Positions 1 to 8,671 of a DNA stretch of 64,000 nucleotides are shown here, one piece after another. Both the position numbers and the translations under genes were made by a program. The stretch spans positions 62,001-126,000 of the forward strand of contig JBATUR010000039.1 of the NCBI GenBank assembly GCA_049671305.1, read 5' to 3'. The first letter of the stretch is position 1; the number at the start of each line of letters is the position of its first letter. Below the pieces are notes generated by a model, which worked only from the letters and a program-made list of their open reading frames with translations, did no database searches and was not told the DNA's origin. Source of the stretch: CADCTM01 sp049671305 (GTDB lineage: Bacteria > Cyanobacteriota > Cyanobacteriia > Cyanobacteriales > Coleofasciculaceae).

Positions 1-47
1 CAGACTGTTTATCGTCTTCAAACTCACCTTGTCAATGAGGAGGTTTT

Positions 48-467
48 GTGGCGTACTGGATTAGAGTTAATTACGAACGCAACGAATACATCGTTGACCT
101 CGATCGCCTTAGTGCTTTCGCCTGCGCTCCCAATGGCAAAATAACTTTTTGGTTGCCCAATAGTTCTTTGCCAATTATTATTAATCAGCAGAGTAATCCA
201 GACGGCTATCAACAAGTTCTAGAATATATCCAACAAGTATCTGCCCAATCACTTTCTGGTTCCTGGATTCAACTCAATTATGAGCGCAATGACTATGCAA
301 TCGACCTCAACCGCATTGGTAGTTTCTGTTACTCCGCTAGCGGTAGGTTAACTTTTTGGTTGCCGGATAGTTCGATCCCGATTATTGTCAATGAGCAAAA
401 AGACCCAGATACTTATCAAAAAATTCTCGACTTTATCCACCGCAAAACTGGACACTTTCTCCCCTAA
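48..467 (+). CDS. Duplicated-domain hypothetical protein
   Basis: A 139-residue soluble protein made of two near-identical halves. Residues 4-63 and 73-132 align without gaps: each opens WI(R/Q)(V/L)NYERN, has TFWLP in the middle and ends with a short helix (YQQVLEYI / YQKILDFI). The GTG start is supported by the strong ribosome site GAGGAGG at 37-43. There is no signal peptide or membrane segment. I do not recognise a named family, and the function is unknown. The internal duplication suggests a pseudo-dimer of a small beta-rich fold. Confidence 0.75.
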   Translation: MAYWIRVNYERNEYIVDLDRLSAFACAPNGKITFWLPNSSLPIIINQQSNPDGYQQVLEYIQQVSAQSLSGSWIQLNYERNDYAIDLNRIGSFCYSASGRLTFWLPDSSIPIIVNEQKDPDTYQKILDFIHRKTGHFLP

Positions 468-647
468 ATAGTAATTCTCAATTATTACGGACTGAAGACA
501 ACGGGTGCAGAAAGCTTTTAGTGGTTCAACATGATCAGGGTGTGATCTTTTTGACGGGCTCTTTGCTTCGTCAACAGTGAATCGTTAAGATTTACCGAAA
601 TCCTGACCTATTCTTTGACAAAAACCATCATTACCCGCTTTTATTTT

Positions 648-1394
648 ATGCTCCGTGATCTTGCCCAAAGGTTTTCCCAAACAATGCAACGCCTCGCGCC
701 TCACATAAAGCTAGTCGTATTACTACTGGCTTTATGTGTCAGTTGCACTCCAGCCAAGCCGCCGGAAATGGCTCTCAAAGTCAACGTCCAAGCAGCAAGC
801 AGTCCTGGCACATACAACGTTAGCGGCACAACTAATCTGCCTAACCAAAGTCCAATCACCGTCGCAGCAATTCGCTCTCTAAGTCCTGCCAATCAGCTAT
901 TACAGGATGATGCTGGTGCCACCTATTCCATCCTTGACCGTCAAATTGTGCAAGTAGACCAAGGCAAATGGCAAGCAACGCTTAATCTGGTGCAAGTTGC
1001 CCCTGATGGACGTTTAAAAGAAGCATGGCAACTGGGATCATCAGCAGTTGCCGCCCTTTCCCCTTCACCCCAAGTGTCGTTTGTGGCAGTTTTTGATCCA
1101 ACAGCTCAAAATTTTAAATCAAAGCAATTTGTGAGCAATCAAGACATCAGAGGCAACTTGGTGCGATTTAGCCCTGAAGGAGTACCTTATGTACAAGCAG
1201 CTCAATCTTTAAAAATTAGTCTCCCAACTGGACGCAGAACCCCCCCCAAACCCCGATCCCAAGAAATTAATGGTGGCTGGGGTAATCGTTATGAAATTCC
1301 TCCCCAACCAGCAGTTAGCAGTAAGTTGAGCCCGCAAAAGTTCCCCACGACTCAGACTGATGCCCCCCTCTCACCTGCCGAATTTCTACGTTGA
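648..1394 (+). CDS. Putative lipoprotein, hypothetical
   Basis: About 248 residues from the first ATG; an upstream in-frame TTG at 615 would add 11. A hydrophobic stretch (LVVLLLALCVSC) followed by TPAKPP looks like a lipoprotein signal, although its -3 residue is not the usual Leu. The mature part is Ser/Pro/Gln-rich with no transmembrane segment, and the C-terminus is proline-rich and probably disordered. I see no enzymatic motif. It is probably an exported, membrane-anchored protein of unknown role. The start choice is uncertain. Confidence 0.6.
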   Translation: MLRDLAQRFSQTMQRLAPHIKLVVLLLALCVSCTPAKPPEMALKVNVQAASSPGTYNVSGTTNLPNQSPITVAAIRSLSPANQLLQDDAGATYSILDRQIVQVDQGKWQATLNLVQVAPDGRLKEAWQLGSSAVAALSPSPQVSFVAVFDPTAQNFKSKQFVSNQDIRGNLVRFSPEGVPYVQAAQSLKISLPTGRRTPPKPRSQEINGGWGNRYEIPPQPAVSSKLSPQKFPTTQTDAPLSPAEFLR

Positions 1395-1543
1395 ATTTGA
1401 GTAAGTATTCCCAACTGAAGGAAAGGGAAGCTTGAAAGTTTCCCCAAATCATCATCTGAACTAGTCAAGAAAATACAATGTTATGCACGATAATCCATCA
1501 GATAAAAGCACAGCATCTCAATCAGTAGATTCGGCACTCTATT

Positions 1544-3496
1544 TTATTCTTGAGTATCACTAACATTCACAAGTGAGTTACCTTTAATAATCTTTCGGCT
1601 ATCAACAGAATGTTGAGGCGGCTGAAACACTAGTTTAGCTGCAGCATCAAAACCACGGGTTGCTAAGGAATTATAGGACTCTTCAACAGCATATTTGAAG
1701 GTTCGCTGCTTGCGCCAGTGTTCGAGAAATTCTGGGTACTCTACAGGCGAATTGGCGTTGACTCCTTTTGCTCCACAGGCACAGGTAAAACCACCTTTAA
1801 TTGCCGCATCTAGCATTGATTCTGCATAGCAAGCTGTTGTGTAAAACATTCGCAGTCGATGACTAATTCCAAGTTTGTGAAGCTCGGTTTCAAATTCTTG
1901 AGCATTGATAGAACGATCAGTAAAACGCAATGCTCCTTTACTACCATGACAATGAAGAATAACATCTACTTCTCTAATTTTTGCATCTTGAGTGAGCTTC
2001 TCAAGTGCCTTAATAAACTCGCTGAAAGTTGCTCGATTTTTCTCCAAAGTTACAATGGTTTGATAGATTCCGTTCAGCATCTGTTGTGCTAGTCGTACAC
2101 CAGCTTGATCAAGAAATTGATAAAGAGTACGAAAATCAGAGTTAGTTGTTTCTAGTGCGCTAATTACTAAGAGTGCACGATCTTCCTTGCCATCAATTTT
2201 ATCCTGTTTAAGATAAGTTGAAAGCTCAGGTTCTGCCCAAGATATTTTGGTACCATGCCAGCTAAAATTTGGCTCACTATCGTCCCAAGCCCAAAGCCCA
2301 TCAAACCCTTTATCTGTTAGCTTAAAGTTTATTCGCCCTTGCCTCGTGCCATTCGTAAAGCGACCGATTATTCTTGATTCTTTTGGGTCAAAAATAGCTT
2401 CAATCACACCGACATTTTTGTAGTCTCCAAAAACTGCCAAGCCATCTTGGTGCAGTCTTAATTGTCCGTGTTCGGTTTCATAAGTTCCCTCAAAGTAAGT
2501 ATTAGCAAGTTCAGGCTCATCGCTGGCTATAAGGGTTCCATTCCAGGCTTGCTCAGGTTGGTTTTCTCCCCAAGCCCATTTTCCATCAAATCCTTTTTGA
2601 TTAGCCTGAAACTGTATACGTCCTCGATCTTTGTCGTTGATAAAAAAACCTTCAAGAGTTTTGTTACTGGGGTTATACTGACCCTTAATGATGCCTATAT
2701 TACGATAGTCACCAATAACAACGTTTCCATTTTGAATCAGTCTTAGTGTACCGTATCCAGTAGAAAAAATCCCATGAAATGGTTTAGTTTGATCTACAGA
2801 TCTAGGCTGATCGGAAATGTCCCACGGTTGAGCGGGTGGAGCAAATAAATCTTCTGGAATTAAGTCCATTTCTCCCCAGTCAATTCCAAAAAACTGTCCG
2901 AGGCTTTTTCGGTCTGCTTGGGAATAGCCCACGACCTTCATAATAGTATTAACGACACTTGCACAGTTGGCATCAAGCAGACTGTACTTATAACGTTTCC
3001 CAGCGCTATAGTTAGAATCAAAGTGAGCAAAACATTGAACAATTGCTTCCATAAGTTGCTCTACGGAGCCAAATTTCTGTGATGAAGATTCATGAGGTAC
3101 TCGGTGCCCTTCATAATCAAAATCTGGTTTAAAAAATGAGGTATTCTTGTCGGGATTGATCACTTCTCTTAGAGACTTTCGATCAGCTTCAGGATTAAAC
3201 CCATCTGATAGGTTTCCACTTGTGCTGCCAAAACCAAGACTACTAAAGAAAATAGGCTGGTTTTTTTCATTACGTTCTGTGGAGTAGGTTAAATCCTGGC
3301 TTTTTGGAGGAAAGAGCGATCGCCATTTGCTGGTTAAACGTTCAGCCTGCGCTTGATTTTGATAAACAAAAGTGATGAAATGATGATTGCCTATTGGTGA
3401 AGCGTTATCCATATCCCGTGCCGACCAGTATACCCCATGTAATACGGCTGAACTATTAGCTTTTGGGGCTTTTTCTTCGAGATTGAAAGAAGTCAT
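1544..3496 (-). CDS. Multidomain protein: papain-like N-terminus, two beta repeats, caspase-like C-terminus
   Basis: A 650-residue protein with no signal peptide. Residues 1-215 contain GNHHF (His38/His39) and DANCASVVN (Cys178), the His-then-Asn-Cys order of permuted NlpC/P60 or LRAT-like papain folds. Residues 240-322 and 336-417 are two copies of a beta-rich repeat (G.LRL.Q.G..V.GDY.N.G, ending FDG.WAW). Residues 438-580 resemble a clan CD (caspase/gingipain) core: a beta strand RALLVISALE, then VDVILHCHGS (His517-Gly518) and TTACYAES (Cys556). The assignments come from motif spacing only. If both ends are active, the protein holds two cysteine-protease-like domains. It stands alone on this strand. 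The substrate is unknown. Confidence 0.6.
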   Translation of the reverse strand: MTSFNLEEKAPKANSSAVLHGVYWSARDMDNASPIGNHHFITFVYQNQAQAERLTSKWRSLFPPKSQDLTYSTERNEKNQPIFFSSLGFGSTSGNLSDGFNPEADRKSLREVINPDKNTSFFKPDFDYEGHRVPHESSSQKFGSVEQLMEAIVQCFAHFDSNYSAGKRYKYSLLDANCASVVNTIMKVVGYSQADRKSLGQFFGIDWGEMDLIPEDLFAPPAQPWDISDQPRSVDQTKPFHGIFSTGYGTLRLIQNGNVVIGDYRNIGIIKGQYNPSNKTLEGFFINDKDRGRIQFQANQKGFDGKWAWGENQPEQAWNGTLIASDEPELANTYFEGTYETEHGQLRLHQDGLAVFGDYKNVGVIEAIFDPKESRIIGRFTNGTRQGRINFKLTDKGFDGLWAWDDSEPNFSWHGTKISWAEPELSTYLKQDKIDGKEDRALLVISALETTNSDFRTLYQFLDQAGVRLAQQMLNGIYQTIVTLEKNRATFSEFIKALEKLTQDAKIREVDVILHCHGSKGALRFTDRSINAQEFETELHKLGISHRLRMFYTTACYAESMLDAAIKGGFTCACGAKGVNANSPVEYPEFLEHWRKQRTFKYAVEESYNSLATRGFDAAAKLVFQPPQHSVDSRKIIKGNSLVNVSDTQE

Positions 3497-3617
3497 GACT
3501 GAGATTTTTTTTGAGTTTGAGCAAGTGCGATCGTCGAAGCAAAATTAACTGAAGCTGGAATCTTGCTTTAATAGCCTTAATCTAGTCAAGTAATAAACCT
3601 GATAACAGTACCCATCC

Positions 3618-3655
3618 GGGTACTCTATGTGGTATTTTCCCTAACAAGAGTACCC
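3618..3655. repeat. Inverted repeat GGGTACTC / GAGTACCC
   Basis: An 8-bp perfect inverted repeat at 3618-3625 and 3648-3655, with a 22-bp loop. It lies in the 295-bp gap between the kinase gene (ends 3792) and the multidomain protein gene (starts 3496). It has no T-run and its role is unknown. Confidence 0.4.
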
Positions 3656-3705
3656 TTACTCACTGTGGTAAGGGCTTAATCCCTGTGTTTGTAAGAGGGT
3701 GCGTT

Positions 3706-3741
3706 ACCTTTAAGCAAACCCACCTGATAATGCTTAAAGGT
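3706..3741 (-). terminator. Hairpin downstream of the histidine kinase gene
   Basis: ACCTTTAAGCA (3706-3716) pairs perfectly with TGCTTAAAGGT (3731-3741) across a 14-bp loop, about 50 bp beyond the kinase stop codon. No clear T-run follows on the minus strand, so it may act as an mRNA 3'-end stabiliser rather than a strong terminator. Confidence 0.45.
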
Positions 3742-3791
3742 TCAACAATCGTTTTGGCTATAGCTACACAAAATCAGCGGCGCGATCGCAC

Positions 3792-5159
3792 TTAAACTCT
3801 ACTCAGGGGTAGTGTAAACCAAAACAATGATCCTTGATCGAGGCTTTCAACTCCCATGACTCCACCATGTGCTCGTACAACTTGGCGACAAACGTATAAT
3901 CCTAACCCTAATCCAGGTAAATATTGAGTTTGTCCCCCCCGTGTGTAAGGCTCAAAAATTGTCTTTTGTTGAGTAGGAGGAATTCCCACGCCATTATCTT
4001 GAACAATTACCTTTAACATTAGTCGAGATTGCTGCTTAATTTTGATACTAATTGCATCTAGCGTTAGTAAAAGCCCTGGTGGATTATGACTGATGGCGTT
4101 GCTAATCAAATTATTAAACACTCGCTCGATCTGTTTGGCGTCTACTTCAACTAAGGGCAAGTCAGTCGCAATTTGATTGTTGATTTGAATGTTTTGCTTG
4201 ACAAAAGATGGATGAAAGTCTTGCAGGATAGTGGCGATGATCGCACTTAAAGGGGTCGGTTGACAATGCAAAACGAGGTCAACTTGAGATAATGCTTGCG
4301 GAACCAGGAGCGCATTCATTAAACTAAGTAAGCGATCGCTCCCTCCAATCAATTGTGTCATCTCCATTGGAGAAAGTTGGCTCGGTTGATTGACAGGTGT
4401 ACTTTGACGAATGGACTGCAGCAGCATTAAAGAACCCATAACTGGAGTGCGAAGATCATGAGTGATGCTATGAATACATAGTTGTAAGCGTCGATTTGCT
4501 TCGATTTCAGCTTGTTTCGATTGCTCATAAAGATAGACTCCGACTTCACAAATGATACAAATTAAAATAAGTTCAGCAGTATGGGAAAAACTATAAAGCG
4601 ATTGACCTGCAAAGGTTGCTAATCCAAGCAACGGATAAACTAAAAAGTAAAAGGAAATCGGCACAAGTTGCGCGATTAAATGCCATCGCCAATGTATCGG
4701 GGTAATGACTACTTGTGCCAAAAACATAATGGTTGAAGGATGGCGTGGAATTCTGAAGAAGGCACCCAATACCATCTCTGGAATGAAGGCGATCGCCCAG
4801 GGAATTAGTATCAACATCACTGTTGGATGTTTGCGTCCCCATGCCTTCCATAACAAAATTAAGCAACCAAGTAAGCTAATGAATACGACTTTATGCAGAA
4901 TAAAGTTTTGGCGTATCTTTTCTAGCAATTCAGGCATTTGAATCAGGTTGAGATTCTGCTGTAATTGCTCAGGATTGATGAATACTTCGTAGAAACCAGC
5001 TAGTCCGTCGATAGTCAAATAAATTACAGCTAAACTGATGGCAAGCCAAAAGCGCTGACGAATTAAGTGATCGCGCCACTGTCGATATAAGAGAGAAATT
5101 GGCTGTGGCTGAATGACTTGCTGCCACTTTCCCATGATAAATTTAGCTTTTAAGGTCAT
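3792..5159 (-). CDS. Membrane-bound sensor histidine kinase
   Basis: A 455-residue two-component sensor. About six hydrophobic segments fill residues 36-210, with no obvious periplasmic sensor domain. The HisKA phospho-acceptor box is HSITHDLRTP (His234). The ATPase part has an N box (NNLISNAISHNP), a G1 box (DNGVGIPP) and a G2 box (GLGLGLYVC). The likely partner is the NarL-type regulator at 5766-6407 on the same strand, although a secreted-protein gene on the opposite strand lies between them. The start could also be the ATG nine codons in. The signal is unknown; a 7TM-like N-terminus suggests a membrane-associated stimulus. Confidence 0.9.
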   Translation of the reverse strand: MTLKAKFIMGKWQQVIQPQPISLLYRQWRDHLIRQRFWLAISLAVIYLTIDGLAGFYEVFINPEQLQQNLNLIQMPELLEKIRQNFILHKVVFISLLGCLILLWKAWGRKHPTVMLILIPWAIAFIPEMVLGAFFRIPRHPSTIMFLAQVVITPIHWRWHLIAQLVPISFYFLVYPLLGLATFAGQSLYSFSHTAELILICIICEVGVYLYEQSKQAEIEANRRLQLCIHSITHDLRTPVMGSLMLLQSIRQSTPVNQPSQLSPMEMTQLIGGSDRLLSLMNALLVPQALSQVDLVLHCQPTPLSAIIATILQDFHPSFVKQNIQINNQIATDLPLVEVDAKQIERVFNNLISNAISHNPPGLLLTLDAISIKIKQQSRLMLKVIVQDNGVGIPPTQQKTIFEPYTRGGQTQYLPGLGLGLYVCRQVVRAHGGVMGVESLDQGSLFWFTLPLSRV

Positions 5160-5313
5160 ACTTATGTCAAGCTAGACAATCTGCCTAGTCTACTGTATGT
5201 TTTTTGATTGGGAAATGACTGATCGGTTAGAAAATTTTGACTAGTGGATCAATGCTTTGAGGCTTTGAATTATGGCAACTTTAGGGGTCCGTCATAGTTT
5301 AAGGAGAATCACG

Positions 5314-5769
5314 ATGTCATTAAAGAAACTACTCAAAAATGCTCAATCTAATTTAACTGCAATTGCTTCACCGTTGCGCTTGGCGCTAGTGGCAGTAGGA
5401 AGCTTTTTGCTCTTGTTTCAACCGATCGCTTTTGCTTCAACAAAACTCTCTGCAGAAGCTGTGATTGACCAAATTTTCCGCTCGGAAGTGCCTCTACCAG
5501 GTGGAACTGCTGAACAGCATCAAAATATGAGCAAGCTCAAAGCAGTTGTTGTGCAATGGTTAGGAAGTTATCAGGGGGTTCGCGCCGAAAATGGTCGCTC
5601 TGTGATTCTGTTTGAGCGGGGGACAGTTCCGGTAAGGGTGGAATTTAAGCCGAATGGCGAGCCCCAAAGTATCGTAGCTAATGAATGTCCAGTGACTTCG
5701 GTTCCAATTAGTCAAGCTCCCAGAGAATACCAGAAAGCTTTGACTGAGTGTCCTGATCTCAAACCTTAA
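5314..5769 (+). CDS. Secreted hypothetical protein
   Basis: 151 residues from the ATG at 5314, chosen because AAGGAG lies at 5301-5306 with good spacing. The in-frame ATG at 5272 has no such site. A hydrophobic signal segment (residues about 18-41, ending FQPIAFA) predicts export. The mature part is short, with two Cys (ECPVTS... ECPDLKP). The gene sits opposite to and between a histidine kinase and a response regulator, and its TAA overlaps the regulator's stop tail to tail by 4 bp. It could be a small sensor accessory protein or an output of that system; this is inference only. Confidence 0.75.
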   Translation: MSLKKLLKNAQSNLTAIASPLRLALVAVGSFLLLFQPIAFASTKLSAEAVIDQIFRSEVPLPGGTAEQHQNMSKLKAVVVQWLGSYQGVRAENGRSVILFERGTVPVRVEFKPNGEPQSIVANECPVTSVPISQAPREYQKALTECPDLKP

Positions 5770-6407
5770 TTGAGTAGTCCTGAGCGCAAGGCAATTACGG
5801 CAACTTGTACGCGATCATTTACCTCAAATTTGGTCATGATGCTGCGGAGATGGGCTTTGATGGTACTTTCGCTCAGGAATAAGGTTTCTGCAATTGCACC
5901 GTTACTTTGTCCTTTGATTAACAGTTTCAAGACTTCCATTTCGCGGTCTGTTAGGTTGAAGGTGTTGAGTGGGGGTGTTTTGATGTGATTGACGACTTGC
6001 CGGACTTTTTGATCAAGATATATTGCGCCGGCTTGAACGGATGCGATCGCGTCCACGACTTGTGTCACCTGTGCACCTTTAATACAGTAGGCGTCGGCAC
6101 CATTTGCCAGGGCTAAAATCGTTTCTTGCTCTGTAGCATGAGAGGTTAGCACGACAATCCGAATTTCTGGACAAACTGCCTTGATTTGCTGAGTGGCGAG
6201 AAGTCCATTGAGGCGTGGTAAGCCAATATCCATAATCACGACGTCCGGCTTCAGGCTTAATACCAATTGCACTGCTGCTGCACCATCCGCTTCTTGAGCC
6301 ACAATCTCGAATGGGTAATGGTTGAGGGCGTGCTTCAACCCCAATTGCATAAGTGGATCGTCTTCTACAATGAGAATCCGCAGGGGTTGTGAAGGGGAAT
6401 GGGTCAT
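5766..6407 (-). CDS. NarL/FixJ-family response regulator
   Basis: A 213-residue transcription factor. The receiver domain occupies residues 9-125, with acidic pocket Asp16-Asp17, phospho-acceptor Asp60 in VVIMDIGLP and the conserved Lys in CIKGAQ. The C-terminal LuxR-type helix-turn-helix (residues 150-213) reads LTDREMEVLKLLIKG...SESTIKAH. Length is normal for the family. It is probably phosphorylated by the kinase at 3792-5159. It lies upstream of that kinase on the same strand, separated by a gene on the opposite strand, so one transcript would run antisense to the secreted-protein gene. Confidence 0.93.
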   Translation of the reverse strand: MTHSPSQPLRILIVEDDPLMQLGLKHALNHYPFEIVAQEADGAAAVQLVLSLKPDVVIMDIGLPRLNGLLATQQIKAVCPEIRIVVLTSHATEQETILALANGADAYCIKGAQVTQVVDAIASVQAGAIYLDQKVRQVVNHIKTPPLNTFNLTDREMEVLKLLIKGQSNGAIAETLFLSESTIKAHLRSIMTKFEVNDRVQVAVIALRSGLLN

Positions 6408-6830
6408 TGCTAGTTGAAATGCAAAGCTGCAACCTCACTATAGACTAGCAATAGTGGCAATCACCAATTAGTATTTTGCGGCTTGTTTGGTAGATGTCGG
6501 TTGAATTATTAACTCGATTTTAGGTAGTAATTAGAAAAGCGAACCATGATTTAGATATTAGTTTGTTAGTACTGGAATTTAAGGATTATTTTGGGTTGAT
6601 AGAAATAGGTATGGATGCACTAGCAATTTAATCTTTTAGTCTGGAATATGTGGGTAATAGTTGACTTTTTGTACAGTTTTAGCAGGAATTTTGTATTGTT
6701 GCCGAACGGTGAAGATGAGCGAACGCAGATATGCTCAGACTCAGCGCCTATAACCTCTGTTCCGTCCGCACCAACGCAGTGTTGGGCTGCCAAATAACCG
6801 CTCTTCTGAGCTAATGATTCCTGATGTTAA
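6408..6830. other. Intergenic region before the ATPase/TOPRIM cassette
   Basis: 423 bp without a convincing gene. Most is AT-rich, but about 6705-6795 is distinctly richer in G and C and holds a small hairpin (CCAAC-GCAGT-GTTGG, 6771-6785). This could be a trace of a recombination junction at the edge of the cassette. I see no terminator with a T-run. Confidence 0.4.
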
Positions 6831-7535
6831 CTACTGCTTCTCAGTCCTTTGAATCATAATATTTCTGACTCTCTCGCAGAACTCTAGAAAAAACTGAAAG
6901 GTTTTAAGGTCTTCAGGCTGATCTTGTACTCTTTTTTGCAGTTCCTCAAAATAGTATTTTTCTTTAGCATCCTTCGGATACTTCTTGCTATATGTTGTAT
7001 TTTTTGATCTAAAAATTTCTTTTAAATATTCATAGTGAAAGTCAGCATGATTTCTCATTTTATACTTTCCCATCTCTTCAGGATTGTTCTGAGAGACATT
7101 ATAGTAGTTTACGTAGCTCGATAATGGCAAATCTAGTGGTTGTTTAGAGTTAAAAATTTTTTTGTTACCCAGCAACCAAGTCTCTATACAGCGATTTTGC
7201 ACAATAATTTCAACTTTGGTCTTTCCTAAGTTAATTTCTTTATTGTTAATAAACTCACGTATATATTGAACTCTTTCCTCTACCGTTTCTTCGTCGGCAT
7301 CAACACATATAACGAGATAATCGTATTTTGGAATTTCTAAAATTTTATCAATGGCATTTTCAAGTCCGTCATATAAAATTCTAGGATATCCTTGTCCACT
7401 GATAAGGTAATAGTTGTTATTCTCAGCTTGATCGTGATACTGAACCCTTACTAAATTGGGAATGAGATATTCAAGCCATTTGGGGTATATCTTTTTCTCT
7501 GTGCTATTCCCTTCAACCAAAAAATAAATATTCAT
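6831..7535 (-). CDS. TOPRIM-like (RloB/DUF4276-type) nuclease candidate
   Basis: A 234-residue protein, second gene of a two-gene cassette. The N-terminus FLVEGNSTEK carries the early Glu of TOPRIM-like folds. YLVICVDADEE supplies the D-x-D pair, and NRCIETWLLGN matches the (N)-x-x-(F/I)E-x-W-L-L signature of RloB and DUF4276 proteins. In such families these acidic residues bind metal for nucleic acid cleavage. It starts 2 bp after the stop of the ATPase gene, so the two are almost certainly co-transcribed and translationally linked. It is Lys/Asn/Tyr-rich and AT-rich compared with neighbours, as expected for a mobile defence gene. The family assignment is from motifs only. Confidence 0.65.
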   Translation of the reverse strand: MNIYFLVEGNSTEKKIYPKWLEYLIPNLVRVQYHDQAENNNYYLISGQGYPRILYDGLENAIDKILEIPKYDYLVICVDADEETVEERVQYIREFINNKEINLGKTKVEIIVQNRCIETWLLGNKKIFNSKQPLDLPLSSYVNYYNVSQNNPEEMGKYKMRNHADFHYEYLKEIFRSKNTTYSKKYPKDAKEKYYFEELQKRVQDQPEDLKTFQFFLEFCERVRNIMIQRTEKQ

Positions 7536-7537
7536 GA

Positions 7538-8671
7538 CTATTCTTCTAGGTCTGATTCGTCCTCTAGAACGTTAATTAAATCAATAAAAGCTTTTTGTCT
7601 CGACTCTGATATATGATAGTCTGCTGAATTTTTGACAGTTACCAACCCAGCTTTTCGAGTCACTATTTTCCAGTAAGCAGGACTAACATTGTTTATTATA
7701 TAAGGGTGATGACTAGTAATAATAAACTGTAGCTTCTTATTATTTAGTACAAACTCGGTAACACTATCTAAGCAATTAACGCCTAAACTATTTTCAAATT
7801 CATCGATTAGGATGATGCAGTTTTCAGGAGCTAGATATAACTCACTGATATACATCAATGTTTTCAACATTCCTGAAGAGATATTCTCCATCCAATCTTT
7901 TACCCCTTTTTCCTTAATGCTAACGGTGGTAGCTTCCTTTAGTAAGTTAGATAGTGCAATAGGAATATCGTCATCCTTGATAGTCTCGACTTTTATGTCT
8001 GAAACATTTGGAAAAACGGATATAAAAGCTTCTTTGACCTTGTTAAATTCTTTAGGGAGTATTCTGTAAAGAATAGATAGTTTTATTTGAACGGGCAAGC
8101 CACTTTCCTGTAAAGTAGATAGTGAAGCTTTTTCAAACTTTCTAAAAATAGATACTGGCAAACGCCAAGCTCTATCAACACTCCCAGAATCAGCCAGTAT
8201 AATTTTATCTAGTGATTCTTTTACAGGAGCAATTTGATCTTCCTGTTTGAGTAGTTCAACGACACTTTCAAACGGTGATAGTTTAGGGGTTTTGTTTCCG
8301 TCAAAAATGATTTCTGAGTCTTTCCTCTTAATTATAAAGTTCTTATTATTGCAAACTAATTCTTCATTTATAAGTTTTACTTGCTCATCCTCTTCCGAAC
8401 TTTCATCAATCGAAATAGTGCTTTCTCTTGTTTCAAATTCTCCACTCCAAGTATATTCAAGATTGTTATCGGCTATAAAACATACATTCCATTTGACTCC
8501 GTTTAGAGATGCACCGTTAGCAATAGATTTTAGTCTGTAAATAGCCCTAAGTGTCATTGTTTTCCCTACACCAGATACACCAACTAAAAGATTAAGATTT
8601 GGCAGAAAATCCATCTCTGCCAGTTCCCATTTGTACTCATCATCGTAATACTCTAATTTCTTGATTTGCAT
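7538..8671 (-). CDS. AAA/ABC-type ATPase of a defence-like cassette
   Basis: About 377 residues from the ATG chosen here; a TTG at 8716 would add 15. Walker A is GVSGVGKT (residues about 31-38). The signature-like NISSGMLKT is followed by Walker B IILIDEFEN (about 286-294) and a switch His in FIITSHHPYI. This is the SMC/OLD/AAA-15/21 layout used by defence ATPases such as AbiLi, RloA, AriA of PARIS and PtuA. The partner at 6831-7535 is TOPRIM-like, so the pair most resembles the AbiL (RloA-RloB) and PARIS arrangements. I infer phage sensing by the ATPase and killing by the partner. AT-rich sequence and isolation from neighbours fit acquisition by transfer. Confidence 0.75.
   Translation of the reverse strand: MQIKKLEYYDDEYKWELAEMDFLPNLNLLVGVSGVGKTMTLRAIYRLKSIANGASLNGVKWNVCFIADNNLEYTWSGEFETRESTISIDESSEEDEQVKLINEELVCNNKNFIIKRKDSEIIFDGNKTPKLSPFESVVELLKQEDQIAPVKESLDKIILADSGSVDRAWRLPVSIFRKFEKASLSTLQESGLPVQIKLSILYRILPKEFNKVKEAFISVFPNVSDIKVETIKDDDIPIALSNLLKEATTVSIKEKGVKDWMENISSGMLKTLMYISELYLAPENCIILIDEFENSLGVNCLDSVTEFVLNNKKLQFIITSHHPYIINNVSPAYWKIVTRKAGLVTVKNSADYHISESRQKAFIDLINVLEDESDLEE

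Noticed and set aside
6740..6795. Integron attC-like site (GTTGGGC end with CCAAC hairpin)
   Set aside because: The 5' half GCCTATAAC does not pair with GTTGGGC, and no integrase or cassette array is near. A single core-like motif is expected by chance.
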